Source: Nonomuraea fuscirosea (GTDB taxonomy: Bacteria > Actinomycetota > Actinomycetes > Streptosporangiales > Streptosporangiaceae). From it: a DNA stretch of 64,000 nt. The stretch covers positions 124,001 to 188,000 of the forward strand of contig NZ_PVNG01000018.1 of the NCBI RefSeq assembly GCF_003001935.1, written 5' to 3'. Positions 41,561-49,658 of this stretch are shown one piece after another. The notes under the pieces are model-generated. The model was not told the origin of the DNA and made no database searches. It saw only the letters and a program-made list of their open reading frames with translations. Both the position numbers and the translations under genes were made by a program. The stretch's first letter is position 1. Every line of letters starts with the position of its first letter.

Positions 41561-42708
41561 GTGGTCTCTCCCTCGGGGACTTCGACCGACAGTCGGAACC
41601 GGCCGTCGTAAACCCCGGCCTCGGACGTGCCGGAGGCGGCCTGGGCCCGTTCGGCCACCCCGGCGAGCCCGAACCCGTGCTCAGAAACCTGATCGCCCCG
41701 AACGCCGTCGTTGACGATGTCCAGCCGGATCATTCCCCGCTGCCGGGACAGTGTGATGGCGCAGGAGCCGGCCTCGCTGTGGCGCAGCAGATTCGTGGTG
41801 CCCTCCCGGACGGCCCAGGCCAGGGCGCTTCGCGCGGACGCGGGCAGCGGCGGCAGGTCGGACACGTCGAGCCGGGTGTCCACCCCCGCCGCCCCGAGCA
41901 GGGCCGCGGCTCCGTCGATCTCCGTGCGCAGCGACACCGTGTGCTGGCCGTGGGTGATCGCCCGTACGCCGTGCAGCGCGTCGCGGGCCACGCCGGTCAG
42001 GCTCTGGATCTCGGCGCGGGCGACGGCGGTGTCCTTGGCGAGCAGCCGCAGCGCCAGGTCGCCCTTGAGGGAGATCGCCGACAGGCTCTGGCCGAGCAGG
42101 TCGTGCAGGTCGCGCGAGACCCGGATCCGCTCCGCGCCGACAGCCGTCGCGGCCAGTTCGGTACGGGTGGCCTCCAGCTCGTTCAGCAGTCGCACCAGCC
42201 GGGCCCCGCCGACCAGGGCCGCGGCGAACAGGCTCGGGACGACCAGGGCGTACAGGACCAGGATGACGATCTGCCAGGCGCTGAAGATCGGCGTCCGCAG
42301 GATCGCGATCAGCTGGGCGAGCATGTACGTCAGCAACTGGGCGGCGACGACCGTCATCCGCAGGCGGCCGCGCAGGAGCATGAGCGGCGAGGCCATGGTG
42401 AGGGTGGCGATGCTGATCCAGTTCAGGCCCACCAGCCAGATCGGGGCATAGGAGAGCAGCAGGATCGCGGTCAGGCTCCAGCGCCATCCGGCGGGGCGTT
42501 CGCCCCGGGCGTCGGCGAGGCTGTGCCGCAGTTGCAGCGCGAGCGTCACGGCGGCGAGCAGGATCGCCGGCAGCGGATCGGCGGGAGGCGAACCGTCGGT
42601 GCCGAGGCTGGTGTAGACCGGCACCTGGGCGGCCAGCGGCACGTGCAGCGCGATCAGCGGCCCGCGCGGGTGCCGGAGCACCCATCGCGGCGGTATCGAG
42701 GTCGTCAT
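41557..42708 (-). CDS. Sensor histidine kinase, DesK-like
   Basis: The 383-residue kinase has four to six membrane helices in the first ~180 residues, then a HisKA_3 box with the phospho-His (ERIRVSRDLHDLLGQSLS) and an ATPase domain with N-box-like REGTTNLLRHSEA and G-box GFGLAGVAERA. Its start overlaps the partner gene at 42705 by four bases (ATGA), and its end overlaps the response regulator by four. It is therefore the active kinase in a three-gene operon. Confidence 0.9.
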   Translation of the reverse strand: MTTSIPPRWVLRHPRGPLIALHVPLAAQVPVYTSLGTDGSPPADPLPAILLAAVTLALQLRHSLADARGERPAGWRWSLTAILLLSYAPIWLVGLNWISIATLTMASPLMLLRGRLRMTVVAAQLLTYMLAQLIAILRTPIFSAWQIVILVLYALVVPSLFAAALVGGARLVRLLNELEATRTELAATAVGAERIRVSRDLHDLLGQSLSAISLKGDLALRLLAKDTAVARAEIQSLTGVARDALHGVRAITHGQHTVSLRTEIDGAAALLGAAGVDTRLDVSDLPPLPASARSALAWAVREGTTNLLRHSEAGSCAITLSRQRGMIRLDIVNDGVRGDQVSEHGFGLAGVAERAQAASGTSEAGVYDGRFRLSVEVPEGETT

Positions 42709-43718
42709 GCCCGCACCTCGATCGTCTCGGTGGTGTCGCCCGCGCGAACGTGCAATCGCACCTGGCCGTCCGCGACGGTCGCCGTGATCGTGCAAGTCCC
42801 GGCGGGTCCGGCACGCAGCAGGCGGGTGACCGTCGCGCGCAGCGCGCCTCGCGCCTGTGGGGCGAGGGTGTCCGGGATGCCGCCGCGTGGCAGGTCCAGC
42901 CGGGTGGCGACGCCGGCCGCGGTCAGCAGGTCCGCGGCGGTCTCCAGCTCGGTACGCAGTGACGGCCGGCGGTAGCCGCGGACCCGCCGCCTGGCCTCGG
43001 CCAGCGTGCGCCGGGACTCCTCCGCGAGCCCGGTCAGCTCCTCCGCCGCGGCCGCCGGATCGCCGTTCGCGACCTTGCTCGCCGCCCGGTCGCCGCGGGC
43101 CGCGATCGACTCCAGCGCGCTGCCGAGACCGTGTCGCAGGTCGTCGTCGATCCTGCGCCGTTCCTGCATGACGGCGCGCTGGGCCAGCACCTCCCTGGCG
43201 GTCCGCAACCGGGTCAGTGCCGCGGCCGGCCACACCAGCAGCAGCAGCGCGGCGCTGCCGGCCAGCACCGAGAACGTCAGCCACGGCGCGGCGGCCCACG
43301 ACAGCCCGAGCGCGTGGGCCACCGGCGCCGCCGCGGCCACCACCGCCACATACCCCAGGTACGACCACGGCGCCGGCAGGACCAGCAGGAACGACACCCC
43401 CAGAGCCGTGTACGCCCGCGGCCACGAGTTCCCGGCCAGCGGGGTGGCCCCGACGATGACCGCGGTCATCCCGGCCAGCGACCAGCCGGCGAGCGGCGGC
43501 CGTCGCGCCCGTGCGACGTACCAGATGTGGCGCAGGTGCGGCGGAAGGTAGAGCGCGGTCGCCGCGAGGCTCCACAGCCCGGTGCCGACGTCGTTGCCCA
43601 CGTAGCTGAACGCCAGCCCGACCTGCACCAGCGGCAGCAGGGCGCTGCAGGCGACCGCGGCGACCGGAGCGAGCCGGACGACGCGGTCGGATCGCCACAA
43701 ATCCGTCAACCCGCTCAC
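42705..43718 (-). CDS. Degenerate histidine-kinase-like membrane protein
   Basis: About 337 residues with four to six membrane helices, then a HisKA_3-like helix (ERRRIDDDLRHGLGSALE). The usual ELHD is DLRH, so the phospho-acceptor His is replaced by Arg. The ATPase region keeps SLRTELETAADLL and later strands but lacks N- and G-boxes. The catalytic parts look lost, so it is more likely a sensor or modulator of the coupled true kinase. The GTG at 43716-43718 is preferred; a start at 43856 would run through the upstream repeat at 43733-43766. Confidence 0.75.
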   Translation of the reverse strand: MSGLTDLWRSDRVVRLAPVAAVACSALLPLVQVGLAFSYVGNDVGTGLWSLAATALYLPPHLRHIWYVARARRPPLAGWSLAGMTAVIVGATPLAGNSWPRAYTALGVSFLLVLPAPWSYLGYVAVVAAAAPVAHALGLSWAAAPWLTFSVLAGSAALLLLVWPAAALTRLRTAREVLAQRAVMQERRRIDDDLRHGLGSALESIAARGDRAASKVANGDPAAAAEELTGLAEESRRTLAEARRRVRGYRRPSLRTELETAADLLTAAGVATRLDLPRGGIPDTLAPQARGALRATVTRLLRAGPAGTCTITATVADGQVRLHVRAGDTTETIEVRA

Positions 43719-43732
43719 CCCCTGTCCCCGCT

Positions 43733-43766
43733 TCCTGGCTGACCAGAGCCTCCTGGCTGACCAGAG
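43733..43766. repeat. Tandem 16-bp repeat with CTGG/CCAG dyads
   Basis: TCCTGGCTGACCAGAG occurs at 43733-43748 and again at 43751-43766. Each contains CTGG-CTGA-CCAG. They lie 15-48 bases upstream of the chosen start of the three-gene sensor operon and could be promoter-proximal operators. Confidence 0.5.
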
Positions 43767-43872
43767 TAGAGGCCGTGGTCCGGCACCGGATCCGGCGCGG
43801 ACCGGAGCCGCGCGCAGGCGGGTGAGGGGGGCCGGCAGCGGCGGCGTGGTGGCCATGGAAGGGCGAGGAACC

Positions 43873-44373
43873 TCAGGCGGGGCCCGAACCCGCGCCGATC
43901 ACCCGGCCGAGGTTGTCCAGCTCGTTGCCGCGACCGGCCGTCAGGCGCTGGGTCCACTCCTCGTCGTGCATCGCGTCCATCGTCATGACGACGTGGACGC
44001 CGTCGGCGGAGGGCCGGATCTCGACCACGGTGAGGAAGTCGTACGGCTCCACGCCAGGGATGAAGTCGGCCAGCGAGGTGTAGGAGAGCCGGGCGGGCTC
44101 GTCCACCTCGACGAAGGTCTTGCGTGACTCGGTGCGGAGCGGCAGCCCGGCGCCCTCCATGAACGCGATCTGCTCGGGCGCGGTCGCGGTCATGGTGTAG
44201 ATCAGTTCGCCGCCGGGCCGCAGGTCCAGCTTGTTCACCTCCACGGTGAAGCCGTCTGGCGACCACCAGGACGCGATCCCGGCGCCTGTGGTCCACAGGC
44301 GCCAGACGTGCTCGGCCGTGGTCGGGTAGGTGCGTTCGATCCGAACGCTCTGGGTCTCGGGTGAGACGGTCAT
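43873..44373 (-). CDS. SRPBCC (AHSA1-like) family protein
   Basis: The 166-residue protein is a START-like fold: TYPTTAEHVWRLWTTGAGIASWWSPDGF, then LDLRPGGELIYTMTA and VVEIRPSADGVHVVMTMDAMHDEEWTQRL. These hot-pocket proteins bind hydrophobic ligands; many are unassigned. It lies upstream of the sensor operon on the same strand but 155 bases away. ATG start. Confidence 0.88.
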   Translation of the reverse strand: MTVSPETQSVRIERTYPTTAEHVWRLWTTGAGIASWWSPDGFTVEVNKLDLRPGGELIYTMTATAPEQIAFMEGAGLPLRTESRKTFVEVDEPARLSYTSLADFIPGVEPYDFLTVVEIRPSADGVHVVMTMDAMHDEEWTQRLTAGRGNELDNLGRVIGAGSGPA

Positions 44374-44484
44374 GGATGCTCCCTCTGAGGTGGGTGACGT
44401 GGACCCGATCCTCCGCGTGAGCGCCCGGAGCGAACAGATGCAAATGTCACGAGACAGGCGATGAGTTGCGTGGGTGCCGGAGCG

Positions 44485-44847
44485 CTAGCCGCACTTGGTC
44501 GACACCAGCCGGCCGGTCTTCTGGTCCACGCACTTCTCGCAGACGCGCTTCGGGTTGCTCGTGGTCGGCGCCGCGGCCGAGGTGCACTCGAGCTCCACCG
44601 GGGCCTTCTCCTTGGCCTTCTTCTCGCAGTACTGGCGCTTCCAGCCACCGCCCTGCTTCTTCTTCTGCTTGCAGTAGTAGCAGCGCTTCTTGCCCTCCTC
44701 CATCCACTTGCAGACGGCGGACGTGCAGGTTCCGGTGGTGACGGTCCTGGCGGTCATGGCCGGCGCCGTGACCGGGGCCGAGGAGGCGGACGTCGGAGCG
44801 AATATGGCGGCCGCGAGAACGCCGGCCGCGCATGCTTCCTTCAGCAT
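44485..44847 (-). CDS. Secreted, cationic Cys-rich protein
   Basis: The 120-residue product has a Sec signal peptide (LKEACAAGVLAAAIFAPTSASS). The mature part is Lys-rich with nine Cys in a spaced pattern (TCTSAVC, RCYYCKQKKK, QYCEKK, ELEC, RVCEKC, TKCG). Such density suggests several disulfides. No known family was recognised; a bacteriocin-like or metal-binding role is open. The ATG at 44845-44847 is set by GGGAGG just upstream; a longer frame lacks such a site. Confidence 0.65.
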   Translation of the reverse strand: MLKEACAAGVLAAAIFAPTSASSAPVTAPAMTARTVTTGTCTSAVCKWMEEGKKRCYYCKQKKKQGGGWKRQYCEKKAKEKAPVELECTSAAAPTTSNPKRVCEKCVDQKTGRLVSTKCG

Positions 44848-44992
44848 GGATCCTCCCGCTGGTGTTCCTCCCTGCGTCATTCTCATCGTGCCGCCTTGCT
44901 CTCGGGAATCGTCAAGGCGCGGTGCCGGGTTTCTTTTTCAGGACGGAACGGGTTTCGCCTGGGAAAAACAGTTTCCGGCGATTCTTGGCCGC

Positions 44993-47164
44993 CTATTTGA
45001 GAAATGATTGGCCATTCTCCAGAGCCACCGGGACGCCCGCCAGGCGGTCGCGCAGCAGCGCGTGGCGGAACTGGAAGGCCCCGCCCACCTGACGCAACGC
45101 GCCCCGCCGCACGCCGTCCTGGAGGAACGCCATCGCGTGCCACGGCATCCGGCCGGCCACCGACAATGACATGCGGGCCAGCAGGAACTGCGTGGACGCG
45201 GTGGCCAGGCACGAGCCGAGCCCGCCCGCGACGCCCATGTGCACGGCGGGCGGGAGCAGCCGCCAGTCCAGCGGCTCGCCGAAGACGACCGTCACGAACA
45301 GCGGGGTGACGGCCGCGGTGATGAGGCCGCCGGCCAGCGCGGTGACGGCGGTCCAGGCCCGGTCGGCGCGCAGCACCTCGTCGGGCGGCCGGCCGTGTCC
45401 CGCCTCGACGTCGTGGAACATCGTGACGAACTCGGCGGCGAAGCCCACGGCCAGCCCGTACACGAAGCCGCAGCAGAAGCCGAACAGGAAGGCGTACAGG
45501 GCGGTGAAGACGAGGAAGAGCGCGCGCCCGCCAGGCCCGGGGGTGGGCACGGCCACAGCGACGATCGCGAGGACGATGAACGCGACGGGCACGCCGCTCT
45601 TCGCCCCGTGGGTCACGCCGCGCCACAGCCCGTTGCCCAGGGCGCGGCACAGCCGCCACCACAGCGGCCGGCCCGTGCGGCGGACGGTGTGGCGGCGCAG
45701 CCGCGGCGCCCTGGGGAACAGCGGCGTCCACAGGCTGTTGACCGCGCCGAGCAGCAGCCCCCCACCCACACCCCAGCGCAGGTCGGCGGCCATGCCGGCG
45801 ACGGGATCTGGCCCGGCCAGGTGCCACGGCAGGCCGGCGAGCACGTTCGCGGCGCCGAACACCACCGCGACCACGACGGCCCAGATCGGCGTCCTGGCCC
45901 GCAGCGGCACCGCCCTGGCCAGCTCCCACCAGGGCAGGTCGTAGGCGTCGCGGCGGTGCAGGTGACGGGCCAGGAAGGAGAGCCAGCGGTGCGCGTCGCG
46001 GCGGTTCCAGGCGCGCCCACCGGCGGGATCGGGCAGGTCAGGATAGAGGACGCGGATGAGCTGGTCGAGCAGGTGGCCGCGCAGGGCGGCGGTGCCGGGC
46101 AGGCGCAGCAGCAGGCCGGGGTCCCCGGGGCCGTCGGCGTAGGTGAGGCGGGTCAGCGACAGGTGGAGCGGGGTCGAGAGCGTCCGGGCCAGCAGGCCCG
46201 CCGGCTCGCCGCTCATCCGGTCGAAGACCTCGTTCCAGGCCGCGCCCCGGTCGGAGCGGGTGGCGGTGGTCAGGTAGTCGCGGATCACGCCCGGGGTGAG
46301 CGGGTCGAGCTCGATCACGGCGGCCCCGGTGAGCACGTCGGCGTCGCGTACCGCCTCGTGGTATTCCTCGCCGCGACTGGTCACCACGAGCGACAGACCG
46401 GGCGCGAACGTGGTGTTGACGGCCCGCAGCGCCGCGCCGCGGGCCGCGGGCGGCATCTCGTCGAGCCCGTCCAGCACCGGCAGCAGCCCGGCGTCCCAGG
46501 TGACGCCGGCGACGCCGTAGTCGCGCTCCACCTGCTCGGTGATCCACCGCCGCAGCGAGCGGGCGGCCGGGTCCCAGGTGGACAACCGCAGGATCACCGG
46601 TACGGGCCCCGCGCCGGACGCACGGGCGGTCAGGCAGGCGCGGGCGAGCCGGACGACCAGGCTGGTCTTGCCGGAGCCGGGCCCGCCTAGCATGACCAGC
46701 CGCCCGGTCGGCACCGTCGTGCGCACGACCCGGTGCAGGTCGTCGAGGGTGCCGTCGAGCCGCAGCGGCGTGTCGCCGGCCCCCTGGCGGATCACCGACC
46801 AGTGGTCGGCGGACGGAGGGCCGAGGGTGTGCCAGGTCACCGGCAGCGGATAGGGATCGAGCAGCCGCCGCTGCTCCTCCTCGGTGGTGCAGTGGCCGGC
46901 CATCCTTTCGGCCAGGCAGTCGAGCCGGCGCTCCCGTCGTGCCGCGTCGCGGTCGTCGCCGGCGCCGTCGTCGCGGCGCAGCCAGCCGATCAGCGTCGCC
47001 GCGCCGCCCACGACGGCGACGCACGCCGACGCCACGCCCGCCCACTCGTCGGCCGCCCCGGGGCCGCGCAGCAGGAGCACCACGCCGAGCCCGAGCAGGC
47101 CGGCGCCGGCCATGACGGCCACCGCCGCCACGGTGAGCGGGGAACGGTCACGTCGGCTTCGCAC
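44993..47164 (-). CDS. Membrane NACHT-family NTPase
   Basis: The 723-residue protein has two N-terminal membrane segments (~12-60), a NACHT ATPase with Walker A GGPGSGKTS (~160-168), Walker B-like LLPVLDGLDEMP and sensor TSRGEE. From ~430 on, six or more membrane segments form the C-terminus (IWAVVVAVVFGAANVL; VAFIVLAIVAVAVP; FVYGLAVGFAAEFV). NACHT proteins are signal-transduction ATPases, and several bacterial ones defend against phage. The membrane C-terminus in place of a repeat sensor is unusual. An RsbW-like kinase gene precedes it by 61 bases. Confidence 0.8.
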   Translation of the reverse strand: MRSRRDRSPLTVAAVAVMAGAGLLGLGVVLLLRGPGAADEWAGVASACVAVVGGAATLIGWLRRDDGAGDDRDAARRERRLDCLAERMAGHCTTEEEQRRLLDPYPLPVTWHTLGPPSADHWSVIRQGAGDTPLRLDGTLDDLHRVVRTTVPTGRLVMLGGPGSGKTSLVVRLARACLTARASGAGPVPVILRLSTWDPAARSLRRWITEQVERDYGVAGVTWDAGLLPVLDGLDEMPPAARGAALRAVNTTFAPGLSLVVTSRGEEYHEAVRDADVLTGAAVIELDPLTPGVIRDYLTTATRSDRGAAWNEVFDRMSGEPAGLLARTLSTPLHLSLTRLTYADGPGDPGLLLRLPGTAALRGHLLDQLIRVLYPDLPDPAGGRAWNRRDAHRWLSFLARHLHRRDAYDLPWWELARAVPLRARTPIWAVVVAVVFGAANVLAGLPWHLAGPDPVAGMAADLRWGVGGGLLLGAVNSLWTPLFPRAPRLRRHTVRRTGRPLWWRLCRALGNGLWRGVTHGAKSGVPVAFIVLAIVAVAVPTPGPGGRALFLVFTALYAFLFGFCCGFVYGLAVGFAAEFVTMFHDVEAGHGRPPDEVLRADRAWTAVTALAGGLITAAVTPLFVTVVFGEPLDWRLLPPAVHMGVAGGLGSCLATASTQFLLARMSLSVAGRMPWHAMAFLQDGVRRGALRQVGGAFQFRHALLRDRLAGVPVALENGQSFLK

Positions 47165-47225
47165 GCACCCAAGGATGCCGCACTTCGTGTGCGGTAGGTA
47201 ATGATTTGATTCCGTACGGTCATGG

Positions 47226-47642
47226 TCAGCGGCGGACCTGGGTCCAGACGACGCGTTCGCCCACCGCGTTGACGGTGGTGTCCCAGCGTCCTTCGGTCAG
47301 CGCGTCCACGATCAGCAGGCCGCGGCCCCTCTCGTCGCTCGACCGGGACTGGCGCGAGGGCGGCGCTGCCTTGCCGGCGGCGCCGGGGTCCGTCACGGTG
47401 AGCTGCCAGGAGTACGGCTCCCGCGACAGGCTCATCCGGACCCAGTCGGCGTCGGCGTGCAGGATCGCGTTGGTGATCAGCTCCGAGGCGATCTCCTGGA
47501 GATCGGGCAGGGCCGGATGGCCGGCGCCCAGCCACTTCGCGAGCTCCTTGCGGGCGAGCGAGGGCACGCGTTCCGGTCCCACCTCGCGGGTGGCCCACAC
47601 CTTGACGCATTCGTGCAGGGGATCGGACACCGTTATTCGCAT
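47226..47642 (-). CDS. RsbW-like (HATPase_c_2) anti-sigma-type kinase
   Basis: The 138-residue protein is a GHKL ATPase fold with N-box SELITNAILHADADW and G-box DERGRGLLIVDAL. Single-domain actinomycete proteins of this type bind sigma or anti-anti-sigma factors. The ATG at 47640-47642 has GAGG 5 bases upstream; a TTG start nine codons earlier is possible. No partner sigma gene adjoins, but the membrane NACHT gene follows 61 bases downstream. Confidence 0.82.
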   Translation of the reverse strand: MRITVSDPLHECVKVWATREVGPERVPSLARKELAKWLGAGHPALPDLQEIASELITNAILHADADWVRMSLSREPYSWQLTVTDPGAAGKAAPPSRQSRSSDERGRGLLIVDALTEGRWDTTVNAVGERVVWTQVRR

Positions 47643-47840
47643 GGTCGCCTCGGAGCGTGCATAGCTCAACTGTATTTGTGTGGATACACAATCAAGATTG
47701 ACCGGGTGGAATGGCCATGTCTTGGCGAGGCGAAAGGCGAAATTTTACCCTTTTTCGATTCCGCGACGGCGCGGGCACGGGACGTACGGTGCAGGTGATC
47801 GAGGAGCGGGGAGGCACAACGAAGGGCGGCGGGCGAGGGA

Positions 47841-47868
47841 GCGGCGCCCCTCCGGGTGGAGGGGCGCC
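47841..47868 (-). terminator. Terminator hairpin after the protease gene
   Basis: CGGCGCCCCTCC and GGAGGGGCGCCG form a perfect 12-bp stem around GGGT. It ends 16 bases past the stop of the minus-strand protease gene. No T-run. Confidence 0.7.
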
Positions 47869-47884
47869 GCGGGGGGTGCGGGGG

Positions 47885-48997
47885 TCAGCCGGTCCTGAGC
47901 GTGAGGCCGTACACGCTCAAGGCCTCGTTGACCGGCTGGTGGTACGTCGTGCCGCCGACCGAGCAGTTGCCGGAGCCGCCGGACGTCATGCCCTGGGCCT
48001 GGTTGCCCGAGATGAACGAGCCGCCGGAGTCGCCGGGCTCGGCGCACGCGGTGGTGCGGGTCAGGCCGGAGACGGTGCCCTGCTGGTAGGTGACGCTGGC
48101 GCCGTGCTGCCTGATGACGCCGCAGCGCCATCCGGTGGTCGAACCGGAGCGGCAGATGGACGCGCCCACGGCGGCCTGGGTGGAGCCGCGGACGGTCACG
48201 TTCGCGCCGCCGGAGCCGCGTACGTACGGCGTGGCGGTGTTGTTGGGCGCGGCGACCCAGGCGTAGTCGTTGCCCGGGAAGGACGAGCCCTGGAAGGTGC
48301 CGGTCGGGCTGGTGGTCCTGGAGCCGGCCCGGCCGCAGTGCCCCGCCGTGGTGAAGCCGGGAGTGCTGCCCCTGGTGACGGCGAAGCCGACGCTGCACCG
48401 GCTGCCGCCGATGTAGTAGGCCGCGCCGCCGATGATGTTGATGAACGTCGACGGACGCTCGGCCGTGGCCGAGACGGTGACGGCGCTCTTGTCCACGCCC
48501 GCCGCGGCGACGAGGGCCTGCGCGGCCTCCACGGTCGGCGCCTGGACGGAGACGAGGTTGGTCGTCACGTCGACGAACCAGAGGGCGGCGCCGGCCTTGG
48601 CGCCCTGCGGGGCCTGGTCGAGCCGGCGCATGACTCCGTTGAGCTGGTCCATGGAGCGGGCGACGACGACGGGCTGCGCGCCCTGCGCCTCGATGGTCTT
48701 CGTGGCCGCCGGGTCGGTGGTGGCGACCATGAGCTTGGAGGCGTCGTCGTTCAGCCAGGCGCCGCCGAACGACCCGCCCAGTGCGGTGGTCAGGTTCGCT
48801 TCGACGGCGGTGGCGCGCTCCTCGTTGGCCAGGCGGGTGTGCACCTGCTCCTCGGACAGGCCGAGGTCGCGTTCGAGTGCGTCCACCATGGCGGGTGGCG
48901 CCTTGGGTGTGGGGTCGGCTGCTGCTGGGCTGAGGGGGGTGGCCACACAGGCGGCGAGGATGATCGCGCCTGTCAGCGCACAGCGTTTACTCAACAT
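47885..48997 (-). CDS. Secreted S1-family serine protease (alpha-lytic/streptogrisin type)
   Basis: The 370-residue preproprotein has a signal peptide (CALTGAIILAACVATPLSPAAA), a ~150-residue propeptide (LERDLGLSEEQVHTRLANEE, typical pro-domain) and a catalytic domain with His in TAGHCG, Asp in NDYAWV and Ser in EPGDSGGSF. Disulfide Cys pairs (RCSVGF/AGHCG; ICRSGSTTGWRCG; AC/NC) match streptogrisins. The pro-domain is needed for folding and is later removed. Start ATG 48995-48997, with AGGAG 5 bases upstream. Confidence 0.93.
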   Translation of the reverse strand: MLSKRCALTGAIILAACVATPLSPAAADPTPKAPPAMVDALERDLGLSEEQVHTRLANEERATAVEANLTTALGGSFGGAWLNDDASKLMVATTDPAATKTIEAQGAQPVVVARSMDQLNGVMRRLDQAPQGAKAGAALWFVDVTTNLVSVQAPTVEAAQALVAAAGVDKSAVTVSATAERPSTFINIIGGAAYYIGGSRCSVGFAVTRGSTPGFTTAGHCGRAGSRTTSPTGTFQGSSFPGNDYAWVAAPNNTATPYVRGSGGANVTVRGSTQAAVGASICRSGSTTGWRCGVIRQHGASVTYQQGTVSGLTRTTACAEPGDSGGSFISGNQAQGMTSGGSGNCSVGGTTYHQPVNEALSVYGLTLRTG

Positions 48998-49181
48998 GTG
49001 CACTCCTCGGGTGGGGGTGCTGTCAAGCTAACGGTTGGTAGGGGGTCCTGCTCAGATACCAATAAGGCCCTATTTCGGTGTTATGGGGCTGTTTTGGCCC
49101 TAGTCCTTCATGCCGGATTCGCCGCCTATAAGGCGAAGGCGGTGAGAGGTGAGTAGTGTCCCGAGGCTGGAGGTGTTCTCT

Positions 49182-49658
49182 GTGCGTAATGGTGTTCGTC
49201 ATATGCTCGGCGCCGGCGCAGGACTGCTGGCCACGCCGCTGATCGCGGCGGGTTTCGTCTCTCATGCGAGCCTGGACGGCTGGATCGCCACGAGCCTGCT
49301 CGCGGGGCTCATGGTCGTCATCGGCGCGCTGGCGGGGTCCAGGATCTCGCCGCTCGCCTCGCTGCTGCCTGGACTCGTGCTCGGGGTGCTGGCCGGGGGT
49401 TTCCTGGCCGGCGCGCCCTGGGTGACGCCGCCCGGGGTGGTGCCGCTCCCGTACGAGGCGGGGTATCGGGCGCTGCTCGCCGGCTGGGCCCTGCCGGTGG
49501 CGTGCGTGCTGGTGGTCGCCTCGCTCTTCCCCTCCCGCTGGCGAGGCGCCCCACGGCCGGCCGAGCCGCCTGAGCCGGCCGAGCCGCCCGCGCCGCAGGA
49601 GGAGGTGAAGGTCCAGGAGCCGCCGCCGCTGCCCAAGCGGATCCCGTCCCGTTACTGA
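49182..49658 (+). CDS. Small membrane protein with Pro/Glu-rich C-terminus
   Basis: About 158 residues: four hydrophobic segments (GAGAGLLATPLIAAGF; WIATSLLAGLMVVIGALAG; LLPGLVLGVLAGGFLAG; LAGWALPVACVLVVASLF) and a tail rich in Pro and Glu (PAEPPEPAEPPAPQEE). The GTG at 49182 has GGAGG 8 bases upstream, so I place the start there instead of at the GTG at 49149. It converges with the MFS gene by 7 bases. Function unknown. Confidence 0.6.
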   Translation: MRNGVRHMLGAGAGLLATPLIAAGFVSHASLDGWIATSLLAGLMVVIGALAGSRISPLASLLPGLVLGVLAGGFLAGAPWVTPPGVVPLPYEAGYRALLAGWALPVACVLVVASLFPSRWRGAPRPAEPPEPAEPPAPQEEVKVQEPPPLPKRIPSRY

